Source: Saccharopolyspora dendranthemae (lineage in GTDB: Bacteria > Actinomycetota > Actinomycetes > Mycobacteriales > Pseudonocardiaceae). Taken from it: 64,000 nt of DNA. The stretch's first letter is position 1. Every line of letters starts with the position of its first letter. A program made the position numbers and the translations under genes. The notes beneath the pieces are model-generated. The model was not told the origin of the DNA. It ran no database searches and saw nothing but the letters and a program-made list of their open reading frames with translations. Shown here one piece after another: positions 48,783 to 55,431 of the stretch. The stretch is from contig NZ_VIWX01000004.1 of NCBI RefSeq assembly GCF_007829955.1, forward strand, positions 248,001 to 312,000, given 5' to 3'.

Positions 48783-48797
48783 CTCAGAAACCCCTAG
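48783..48797 (-). promoter_or_regulatory. CTAGGG box facing the six-module PKS gene
   Basis: The minus strand reads CTAGGGGTTTCTGAG, preceded by CGAAGAA. It resembles the boxes before the exporter and thioesterase genes (CTAGGG..TT....GAG after CGAAG). A TTGCAC that could serve as a -35 hexamer follows a few bases downstream (plus 48771-48776). Candidate PAS-LuxR binding site. Confidence 0.5.
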
Positions 48798-48850
48798 TTC
48801 TTCGTGTCGTCGGTTCCTGCGGTCGCTCCGGGCGGGGCACGAGAGGGACG

Positions 48851-48889
48851 CGAAGTCTAGGGATTACCGAGCTCGCGCTGAGGTCGACT
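48851..48889 (+). promoter_or_regulatory. 39-bp composite promoter element of the ABC exporter genes
   Basis: CGAAG, one base, CTAGGGATTACCGAG (48857-48871), a 6-base spacer, then CTGAGGTCGACT (48878-48889). The thioesterase promoter has the same parts at the same spacing (54148-54186); by my count 29 of 39 positions match, with the differences mostly in the spacer. TCGACT could be the -35 hexamer. The box resembles the inverted repeat bound by PimM-type PAS-LuxR regulators (CTVGGGAWWTCCCBAG), one base shorter and with a weaker right half. Confidence 0.6.
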
Positions 48890-48926
48890 GGCGGACGGCC
48901 CACTGACCGCCACCGGAGAGTGCCGC

Positions 48927-50708
48927 TTGCTGATCGCCTTCTTGGACACCCATCTGCGGCCGTACCGGCGGGCGCTCGCGCTGCTGCTGGTTCTGCAGAT
49001 CGCGAAGACGATGGCCACGCTGCTGCAGCCGGCCTTCTTCTCGCTCGTGGTCGACCGGGGCATCGTGCGCGGCGACCTGAACTACATCCGCTACATCGGC
49101 ACCGTCATGGTGGTGGTGGCGCTGGTGCAGATCCTGGCCGCGGGCGCGGCGGCGGCCGTCGGCGCGCGCGTGTCGGCCGCGCTCGGGCGGGACCTGCGCT
49201 CCCGGGTCTTCCGCCGCGTCATGGGGGTTTCGGCCCGCGAAGTCGGGCGGTTCGGCGCGCCGTCGCTGATCACTCGCACCGTCAACGACGTCCAGCAGGT
49301 GCAGGCGCTGGTCGTCACGCTCCTCGACATCGCCGTCGCCGCCGTGATCACCTGCGTCGGCGGCGTGGTGATGGCGCTGCTGCAGGACGTCTCGCTGTCG
49401 CTGATCATCGTCGCCCTGGTCGTGGTGCTGGTGACCGGGTTGACGGTGATCCTGGTGCGGATCAGCCCCACCTACGCCCGGATGCAGCGAGCCGTCGAGA
49501 ACATCAACCGCCTGCTGCGCGAGCAGATCACCGGCATCCGCATCGTCCGCGCGTTCGTCCGCGACGACCACGAGCGCGCCCGGTTCAGCGGGGCGAACTC
49601 CGAGCTGTTCGGCGTCGGGCTGAAGGTCGGCCGCATGATGGCGACGGTCCCGGTGGTGGTCATGGTGCTCATGAACACCGCGACGCTGCCGATCATCTGG
49701 TTCGCCACCGGTCGCATCGATGCCGGTCAGGCCCAGGTCGGTTCGATCGCGGCCCTGCTGGGCTACGTGACGCTGATCATCACCGCGATCATCATGGCCA
49801 CCATCGTCTTCGCCGACCTGCCGCGTGCCGCCGTCTCGGTTCGGCGCGTCCAGGAGGTGCTGGACGTCGGAACGAGCGTCCCGACGCACCCGAACCCGGT
49901 CCACGGCGCGCGGCGGCGCGGACGCCTGACGATCCAGGCCGCCGGGTTCCAGTACCCGGGTGCACCAAAACCGGTCCTGCACAACATCGATCTCGTCGCC
50001 GAGGGGGGTCAGACGGTGGCGATCGTCGGCAGCACCGGCAGCGGCAAGACGACCCTGCTCAACCTCGCGCTGCGGCTGTTCGACCCGACCAGCGGCAGCG
50101 TTCACGTCAACGGGATCGACGTCCGCTCCTTCTCCCCCGATTCGCTGCACCGCGTCATCGGCATCGTTCCGCAGGAACCGCACCTGTTCAGCGGCACCAT
50201 CGGCTCGAACCTCCGCTACGGCGCTCCCGGTGCGCACGACCACGACCTGTGGCACGCCCTGGACATCGCCCAGGCGGGAGAGTTCGTCGAGCAGCTTCCC
50301 GGGATGCTCGACGCACCGGTCTCGCAGGGCGGTTCGAACCTCTCCGGCGGGCAGCGACAACGGCTCGCGATCGCCCGGGCGCTCGTGCTGCGCCCGGAGA
50401 TCTACCTGCTCGACGACAGCTTCTCGGCGCTGGACCGCAGGACCGAAGCTCGGCTGCGGGCCGCGCTGGCCCGCGACGTGCCGGAGGCGACGATGATCAT
50501 CGTGGCGCAGCGGCTCAGCGCCGTGCAGCACGCCGACCGGATCGTGGTCCTCGACCAGGGCCGCGTGGTCGGCGCGGGCACCCACGCGCAACTGCTGTAC
50601 TACAACCGGACCTACCAGGAAATCGCCTACTCCCAAGGGATTCCGCAGGAGATCCCGAGCCGCGGCCACCGAACCATCCGAGGGGTGCTGCATGGCCAGC
50701 ACAGCTGA
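48927..50708 (+). CDS. ABC exporter half-transporter, degenerate-site subunit
   Basis: A 593-residue membrane-spanning ATPase of the type IV/MDR-like exporter family, probably half of the heterodimer that exports the polyketide. About six membrane helices lie in residues 15-300, and the ATPase domain follows from about 335. Walker A GSTGSGKTT is at about 368-376 and the signature LSGGQ at 472-476. Two catalytic elements are altered: the Walker B ends LLDD (Asp497 where Glu is usual) and the switch His is Gln528 (VAQRLS). This is the known degenerate-site pattern of heterodimeric exporters such as TM287/288. The start is TTG (48927) with GGAGAG seven bases upstream. It overlaps the partner gene by 17 bases. 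Counterparts in polyene clusters are AmphG/H, NysG/H and PimA/B. Regulation is probably through the composite element about 40 bases upstream. Confidence 0.93.
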   Translation: MLIAFLDTHLRPYRRALALLLVLQIAKTMATLLQPAFFSLVVDRGIVRGDLNYIRYIGTVMVVVALVQILAAGAAAAVGARVSAALGRDLRSRVFRRVMGVSAREVGRFGAPSLITRTVNDVQQVQALVVTLLDIAVAAVITCVGGVVMALLQDVSLSLIIVALVVVLVTGLTVILVRISPTYARMQRAVENINRLLREQITGIRIVRAFVRDDHERARFSGANSELFGVGLKVGRMMATVPVVVMVLMNTATLPIIWFATGRIDAGQAQVGSIAALLGYVTLIITAIIMATIVFADLPRAAVSVRRVQEVLDVGTSVPTHPNPVHGARRRGRLTIQAAGFQYPGAPKPVLHNIDLVAEGGQTVAIVGSTGSGKTTLLNLALRLFDPTSGSVHVNGIDVRSFSPDSLHRVIGIVPQEPHLFSGTIGSNLRYGAPGAHDHDLWHALDIAQAGEFVEQLPGMLDAPVSQGGSNLSGGQRQRLAIARALVLRPEIYLLDDSFSALDRRTEARLRAALARDVPEATMIIVAQRLSAVQHADRIVVLDQGRVVGAGTHAQLLYYNRTYQEIAYSQGIPQEIPSRGHRTIRGVLHGQHS

Positions 50709-52548
50709 GGCGTCCTCGTCCACGATCCTGCGTCTGCTCGCCATGCTGCGGCCGTACCGGGTCCGCCTGGTGCTGGTGCTGGTGCTGGGCACCGGGGCGA
50801 CGGTGTTCAACCTCGCCGGCCCCAAGCTGGTCGGCAACGCGACGGACATGGCCTTCGCGGGGGTGGTCAGCCGCGGCCTGCCGCCGGGAGCGTCCAAGGA
50901 GGAGGTGATCGCCGGGATGCGCGCCAGGGGTGATGAAGCCCTGGCGAACGTGCTCAGCACCGCCGACATCGTCCCCGGGCAAGGCGTGAACTTCCAGGCG
51001 CTGGCCCAGCTCCTGGTGATCATCCTCGTCCTCTACCTCGCCAGCGGGTTGTGCATGCTGGTGCAGGGACGCGTCGTCGCGTTCATCGCGCAGCACACCA
51101 TGTTCGTGCTGAGGGAGCGGGTGAGCGCGAAGCTGACCCGGCTGCCGCTGGGCTACTTCGACCGCACCTCGCGCGGCGAGGTGCTGAGCCGGGTCACCAA
51201 CGACGTGGACAACCTCCAGCGCACCCTGCAGCAGACCCTCGGCCACATGGTCAACTCGATCTTCGCGGTGGTCGGCGTCATGACGGTCATGGTGCTGCTC
51301 TCGCCGCTGCTCGCGGGCCTGGTGCTGGTGAGCGTGCTGGTGGCCGCTGCGGCGGCGCTGACGATCAGCAGGCGCGCGCGGCCGAGGTTCGCCGAGCGGT
51401 GGCAGCGCACCGGCTCCCTCAACGGCTACGTCGAGGAGACCTACACCGGGCATTCGACCGTGGTGGCCTTCGGTCGCGGCGAACTGGCCGAGCGCACCTT
51501 CGACGAGCACAACGAAGCGCTCTACCTCGCCTCGTCCCGCTCGCAGACGCTGTCCGGCTTGATCGGCCCGGTCACGCGGTTCGTCACCGACCTGAACTAC
51601 GTGATGGTGGCCGTGGTCGGCGCGCTGCTGGTCGCCAGCGGTTCGATGTCGATCGGCAGCGTGCAGTCGTTCATGCAGTACTCCAGCATGTTCACTCAAC
51701 CCATCATCGACATGGCCAACTTCTCCGCCCAGCTCCAGTCCGGCATGGCCTCCGCGCGACGGGTCTTCGAGGTCCTCGACGAACCCGAGCAGCGGCCCGC
51801 CCCGCCGAGGCCCGTGCGACCGAGGAGGGTGCGCGGGCGGGTCGACTTCCAGCAGGTGTCCTTCCGCTACACACCAGACGCCCCGCTGATCGAGAACCTG
51901 TCGTTGAGCGCGGTGCCGGGCGAGCTCATCGCCATCGTCGGCCCGACCGGCGCGGGCAAGTCAACGCTGGGCAATCTGCTGCTGCGCTTCTACGAGGTCG
52001 ACCGCGGCCGCATCCTGCTGGACGGGGTCGACGTCGCCGACATGACCCGCGAAGACCTCCGCTCGCGGATCGGCCTGGTCTCGCAGGACTCGTGGCTGTT
52101 CGCCGGCACCATCGCCGACAACATCGCCTACGGACGTCCCGGAGCGACCCGCCAGGAGGTCGTCAACGCGGCACGCGCCATGTGCGTGGACCGCTTCGTC
52201 CGCTCGCTGCCCGACGGTTACGACACGGTCCTGGACGACGAGTCCTCCACCGTGAGCGCAGGCGAACGCCAACTCATCACCCTGGCCAGAGCGTTCCTGG
52301 CGGAGCCCTCGATCCTGCTCCTGGACGAGGCGACCAGCTCGGTCGACTCCCGCACCGAAGTCCTCATCCAGCAAGCGATGGCCTCGCTGCGCGCGGGCCG
52401 CACGAGCTTCGTCATCGCCCACCGCCTCTCCACCATCCGCCACGCGGACATGATCCTGGTGATGGACTCGGGCCGCGTCGTCGAACGCGGCACCCACCAA
52501 CAGCTCCTCGCCGCCAACGGCCACTACTCCCGCATGTACGCCTCATGA
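50692..52548 (+). CDS. ABC exporter half-transporter, catalytic-site subunit
   Basis: A 618-residue partner of the preceding ABC protein. About six membrane helices fill residues 25-325; a longer extracytoplasmic loop lies between the first two (about residues 50-100). Walker A GPTGAGKST is at 417-425, Walker B LLDE with catalytic Glu546, and the switch His at 577 (IAHRLST). Its signature motif is VSAGE (521-525) in place of LSGGQ. The competent Walker B/His here would therefore pair with the good LSGGQ of the partner, while the poor VSAGE faces the partner's poor Walker B: one working and one degenerate ATP site. The ATG start (50692) has GAGGGG just upstream, inside the partner's last codons. 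Convergent hairpins follow the stop. Confidence 0.94.
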   Translation: MASTAEASSSTILRLLAMLRPYRVRLVLVLVLGTGATVFNLAGPKLVGNATDMAFAGVVSRGLPPGASKEEVIAGMRARGDEALANVLSTADIVPGQGVNFQALAQLLVIILVLYLASGLCMLVQGRVVAFIAQHTMFVLRERVSAKLTRLPLGYFDRTSRGEVLSRVTNDVDNLQRTLQQTLGHMVNSIFAVVGVMTVMVLLSPLLAGLVLVSVLVAAAAALTISRRARPRFAERWQRTGSLNGYVEETYTGHSTVVAFGRGELAERTFDEHNEALYLASSRSQTLSGLIGPVTRFVTDLNYVMVAVVGALLVASGSMSIGSVQSFMQYSSMFTQPIIDMANFSAQLQSGMASARRVFEVLDEPEQRPAPPRPVRPRRVRGRVDFQQVSFRYTPDAPLIENLSLSAVPGELIAIVGPTGAGKSTLGNLLLRFYEVDRGRILLDGVDVADMTREDLRSRIGLVSQDSWLFAGTIADNIAYGRPGATRQEVVNAARAMCVDRFVRSLPDGYDTVLDDESSTVSAGERQLITLARAFLAEPSILLLDEATSSVDSRTEVLIQQAMASLRAGRTSFVIAHRLSTIRHADMILVMDSGRVVERGTHQQLLAANGHYSRMYAS

Positions 52549-52570
52549 CCCGCACCTCAGGTGGCGACCC

Positions 52571-52610
52571 GGGCAGTGCTTCTCTCTTGAGTTGTCAAAG
52601 AGCAGTGCCC
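52571..52610. terminator. Imperfect hairpin after the exporter operon
   Basis: A dyad with outer arms GGGCAGTGCT and AGCAGTGCCC (one mismatch), continuing inward as CTCTcTTGA / TCAAAGAG around a GTTG loop. It lies 22 bases after the exporter stop codon. There is no T-run, common for actinomycete terminators. Confidence 0.6.
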
Positions 52611-52627
52611 TGAGGGCGTGCCGGGGT

Positions 52628-52653
52628 GACCGGCCACAGGGCGTGGCCGGGTC
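52628..52653. terminator. Second hairpin between convergent genes
   Basis: CCGGCCAC (52630-52637) and GTGGCCGG (52643-52650) form a perfect 8-bp stem with a 5-base loop, extended by GAC/GTC with a bulge. It lies 11 bases beyond the stop codon of the DUF222/HNH gene and probably ends transcription from that side. Confidence 0.6.
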
Positions 52654-52663
52654 CCGGGTTTGG

Positions 52664-53986
52664 CTAGTTGTGGGTGGGTTCTGGCTCCCGCGGTTTCGGG
52701 ACCAAATCCCGGATCATTCGTTGGTGAACCGCGGTTGTCGCGGTGCCGCCGGGTAGTGGTGTGCGTTGCGGGTCCACGTGGGCGGGTGGGGTGAACACGG
52801 GCCGCCTTTCCTGCATGGTGATGTTCCAGTGGTCGTGGTGGAGGGTGCGGTGGTGGAAGGCGCATAGCATGACCATGTTGGTGAGGTCGGTGGTTCCGCC
52901 GTCGAGCCAGTGGCGGATGTGGTGTGCTTGTGAGGTTCCAGGCGGATGCTCACACCCGGGAAACGCACACACTCCATCTCGTCGGAAGAGTGCGGCGCGT
53001 TGTGCCGGGGGCGCGGTGCGTTCCTCCCGCCCGTAATCCACCGCAACCCCGTCACCACCCAACACGATGGGCAGAATGCCCGCGTCGCAGGCCAGGCGAC
53101 GTACGTTGTCGGTCGTGATCGGTACCCCGTCAGCGAAAACCCCCGGCACCACACCCTCAGCGTCCGGATCGAGGCTGCGCACCAGGTCGTCGTAATCGAC
53201 CGTGACCTGAACCTGCACCCGCTGCCCACCCACACGCGGCATCCGGTCCGATCCCAACGCCAGATCCACCAGCGTGGCCAGACCGTCAGCGTGGCGCTGC
53301 GCAGGAGTCCGGGGATCGGGCTGGCCATTGGTGGCGGGGCAGGGTTTCGACACCGGCCGGAGAGCGGCGATGAACTTCTGCCCGGTCTCTTTGTCCAGCC
53401 GGGCCTTGATCATCACCATGCCATCGTCGGTGGTGACGTAGTGCAACTCCCGAGACTCATACTGAGCCTGTTCGTCCCGGACTGCGGTGTCGCGGTCGTA
53501 GGTCGCGTTCACCCCATCGGCCAACCGCCGCAGATCACCCGGCCGACACCACCGTGCCCGCTCGGTCAACACCCGCTCCACCTTCGCCACATCACCGGCA
53601 GCCGACGCAGGCAGCTTCCGCAGACAAGTGGCGATGACCCGCGCGTGGTCCAGACTGATCACACCGTCCGACAAGGCTTTCCGACTCGGCCCATCGGAGG
53701 CCCGGGCGACTTCCACCCGGGCTCGTGCCTGTCCGGGGTCGAGTTTCAACCGGTCCTGCAACCACGTTGCGGTATCCCGCGCCCCCTGCACACGCCCCAA
53801 CGCACGCCGATCCGCCTCCGCCACCAAACTCGCCTGAAACGACTGAACAAGACGCACAAGAGATTCGGCATCCACGATAGATTCGGTCAACTCGGCATCA
53901 CTGGTATGCGGTGCGGACGCCAGGACCGCGGCGAGCGCGGCCCTGGCCGTCGCCACCGCGGCCCCCACAGGCGTCCTCGAACTCAT
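52664..53986 (-). CDS. DUF222 / HNH endonuclease domain protein
   Basis: A 440-residue protein of the actinobacterial DUF222-HNH family. Residues ~30-300 form the mostly helical DUF222 region. An HNH nuclease motif lies at about 335-400: CAFPGC followed by QAHHIRHW, DLTN and CAFHHRTLH, with the Cys pairs and His of a zinc-bound HNH fold. Members occur in many copies per genome in actinomycetes and are thought to be mobile or selfish nucleases; the cellular role is unknown. The ATG start is at 53984-53986. It is transcribed against the exporter genes and sits between exporter and thioesterase with no evident link to polyketide synthesis, so it is probably an insertion into the cluster. By eye its base composition is a little less GC-rich than the neighbours (not measured). 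Confidence 0.92.
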   Translation of the reverse strand: MSSRTPVGAAVATARAALAAVLASAPHTSDAELTESIVDAESLVRLVQSFQASLVAEADRRALGRVQGARDTATWLQDRLKLDPGQARARVEVARASDGPSRKALSDGVISLDHARVIATCLRKLPASAAGDVAKVERVLTERARWCRPGDLRRLADGVNATYDRDTAVRDEQAQYESRELHYVTTDDGMVMIKARLDKETGQKFIAALRPVSKPCPATNGQPDPRTPAQRHADGLATLVDLALGSDRMPRVGGQRVQVQVTVDYDDLVRSLDPDAEGVVPGVFADGVPITTDNVRRLACDAGILPIVLGGDGVAVDYGREERTAPPAQRAALFRRDGVCAFPGCEHPPGTSQAHHIRHWLDGGTTDLTNMVMLCAFHHRTLHHDHWNITMQERRPVFTPPAHVDPQRTPLPGGTATTAVHQRMIRDLVPKPREPEPTHN

Positions 53987-54031
53987 GTACTAAATGATGC
54001 ACCCAAGCCTTCGAAAACACGAGCGAAAACC

Positions 54032-54051
54032 GATCACTAGATCGAGTGATC
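54032..54051. promoter_or_regulatory. 20-bp inverted repeat, possible operator
   Basis: GATCACT (54032-54038) and AGTGATC (54045-54051) are perfect 7-bp inverted arms around AGATCG. The repeat lies about 45 bases upstream of the HNH gene start. The form fits a dimeric repressor site, perhaps controlling the HNH gene; no candidate binding protein is adjacent. Confidence 0.4.
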
Positions 54052-54147
54052 CACACCAGAAGACCGTCGAAACTCCCCCACAGAAACGCAGTTTCGCTAC
54101 CCGGTGCCACTCCTTCCCCCAAACATCGGAAGGACGTGGCTGGAAGA

Positions 54148-54186
54148 CGAAGACTAGGGATTCGCGAGGAGCTCCTGAGGTTGACT
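54148..54186 (+). promoter_or_regulatory. 39-bp composite promoter element of the thioesterase gene
   Basis: CGAAG, one base, CTAGGGATTCGCGAG (54154-54168), a 6-base spacer and CTGAGGTTGACT (54175-54186). Parts and spacing match the exporter promoter element at 48851-48889. TTGACT is a good -35 hexamer, which would put the CTAGGG box directly upstream of the polymerase site, as expected for a LuxR-type activator. Confidence 0.62.
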
Positions 54187-54227
54187 CGTAGCCGGAAAGG
54201 CAGCGACCGAAAGGACCGGCCACCGAG

Positions 54228-55013
54228 TTGAACACCACCAAGGATGATGCGACCACGGAGTGGATCCGCCGGTACCGGCCATCGGCGACGAGCACGACGC
54301 GGCTCGTCTGCTTCCCGCACGCGGGCGGCTCGGCCAGCTTCTTCCACCCGTTGGCGCCGCGGTTCTCCCCCGGCACCGACGTCGTCTCGCTGCAGTACCC
54401 GGGCCGCCAGGACCGGCGGCACGAGCCGTGCGTCGAGGACATCGAAACGCTCGCCGACCTGCTGGCGAAAGAGATCGCCGCGCTCAGCGACAAACCCACG
54501 GTCTTCTTCGGGCACAGCATGGGCGCGGTCCTGGCCTTCGAGACCGCCCACCGGCTCGAGCAGCGAGGAACCCGCGCGCCGCGCTCGGTGATCGCCTCCG
54601 GCAGGCGCGCACCGGCGACCCGCCGCGACGAGGAGGTGCACAAGCGCGACGACAACGGGGTCATCGAGGAGCTCAAGAAGCTCAACGGCACCGACACGGC
54701 GGTCTTCGGCGACGAGGAGCTGTTGCGGATGGCCATGCCCGCCATCCGCAACGACTACCGCGCCGTCGAGACCTACCGCTGCGAGCCGGACCGGACGGTG
54801 CGCGCACCCATCGTCGTCCTGACCGGCGACGAGGACCCGAAGACGACGCGGGAGGAAGCGGAGGCCTGGGAGCAGCACACCGAGGGCGAATTCCGGCTCA
54901 GGGAGTTCTCCGGCGGGCACTTCTTCCTCACCGAGCACCTGGTCGAGGTCAACCGCGAGATCGAGACCGAGCTCGCGGTCGCGGAGTCGATCGAGGTGGG
55001 TCAGCGTGGTTGA
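54228..55013 (+). CDS. Type II thioesterase (editing)
   Basis: A 261-residue alpha/beta-hydrolase of the type II thioesterase family found with modular PKS and NRPS clusters. It removes wrong or stalled acyl groups from ACP domains and so restores blocked synthases. The motifs are complete: FPHAGG near residue 29 (oxyanion region), the nucleophile Ser97 in GHSMG, Asp201 in TGDED and His231 in GGHFF. Length and motif spacing are normal. The start is TTG at 54228; no ATG or GTG in frame is better placed. It overlaps the next gene by 8 bases. It corresponds to NysE/AmphE- or PimI-type proteins of polyene clusters. The shared promoter element suggests it is switched on together with the exporter. 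Confidence 0.94.
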   Translation: MNTTKDDATTEWIRRYRPSATSTTRLVCFPHAGGSASFFHPLAPRFSPGTDVVSLQYPGRQDRRHEPCVEDIETLADLLAKEIAALSDKPTVFFGHSMGAVLAFETAHRLEQRGTRAPRSVIASGRRAPATRRDEEVHKRDDNGVIEELKKLNGTDTAVFGDEELLRMAMPAIRNDYRAVETYRCEPDRTVRAPIVVLTGDEDPKTTREEAEAWEQHTEGEFRLREFSGGHFFLTEHLVEVNREIETELAVAESIEVGQRG

Positions 55014-55380
55014 GGAGAAGCGCAGCCGGGTCGGGAACGCACTGCTGTGGGTGCTGCAGGTGGTGCTGGCGCTGGTGTTCGTCGCCGCCGCGGTCCCGAA
55101 GTTCCTCGGTGACCCCACGATGGTGGCCACGTTCGACGCCGTGGGTGTCGGTCAGTGGCTGCGGTACGTCACCGGCGCGGCCGAGATCGCCGGCGCGATC
55201 GGGCTGCTCGTCCCGAGGTTGACCGCACCGGCTGCGCTCGGGCTCGTCGCGGTCATGGTCGGCGCCACCATCACCAACCTCCTGACCTTCCCCCCGATCG
55301 CCGCGGTGACGGTCGTGCTGGGCGTCCTGCTCGGCGTGGTCGCCCGCGCCCGCTGGACCGGGCTTCGCGCCGCGTCCTGA
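55006..55380 (+). CDS. DoxX-like small membrane protein
   Basis: A 124-residue protein with four predicted membrane helices (about residues 12-31, 54-72, 73-95 and 98-116). The general pattern fits the DoxX/DoxD-like family, including an early FVAAAVPKF motif and a central GAAEIAGAIGLL helix. Family members are thought to act with membrane quinones or redox partners, but this protein's reaction is unknown. The GTG start (55006) lies inside the last codons of the thioesterase gene (8-base overlap), preceded by GAGGTGGG, so the two are co-translated. I know of no polyene cluster in which this pairing is standard. It could instead be a neighbour that became coupled by chance. Confidence 0.85.
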   Translation: MVEEKRSRVGNALLWVLQVVLALVFVAAAVPKFLGDPTMVATFDAVGVGQWLRYVTGAAEIAGAIGLLVPRLTAPAALGLVAVMVGATITNLLTFPPIAAVTVVLGVLLGVVARARWTGLRAAS

Positions 55381-55383
55381 TCT

Positions 55384-55426
55384 CCGAACCGCACCTCCGG
55401 ACCACCGACCCGGAGGTGCGGTTCGG
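55384..55426. terminator. Strong bidirectional terminator (17-bp perfect stem)
   Basis: The arms at 55384-55400 and 55410-55426 are perfectly complementary over 17 bases, with a 9-base loop. The hairpin sits 4 bases after the DoxX-like stop and 5 bases before the htpG stop on the other strand. It should end both convergent transcripts. Confidence 0.9.
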
Positions 55427-55431
55427 TCCCA

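Larger units (their letters stand above)
48696..48926. promoter_or_regulatory. Divergent promoter region, six-module PKS / ABC exporter
   Basis: This 231-base non-coding stretch separates the start of the six-module PKS (leftward) from the exporter pair (rightward). It contains two CTAGGG-type boxes, one oriented to each gene, annotated separately. CTAG is rare in DNA this GC-rich and both copies sit where an activator should bind. No tRNA, small ORF or strong hairpin was seen. Confidence 0.7.
53987..54227. promoter_or_regulatory. Divergent region between the HNH and thioesterase genes
   Basis: This 241-base gap has two visible signals, annotated separately: a 20-base inverted repeat near the HNH side and the composite promoter element near the thioesterase. 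An AAGGA at 54211-54215 lies 12 bases before the thioesterase TTG start, a longer spacing than usual. No small gene or RNA was seen. Confidence 0.6.
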
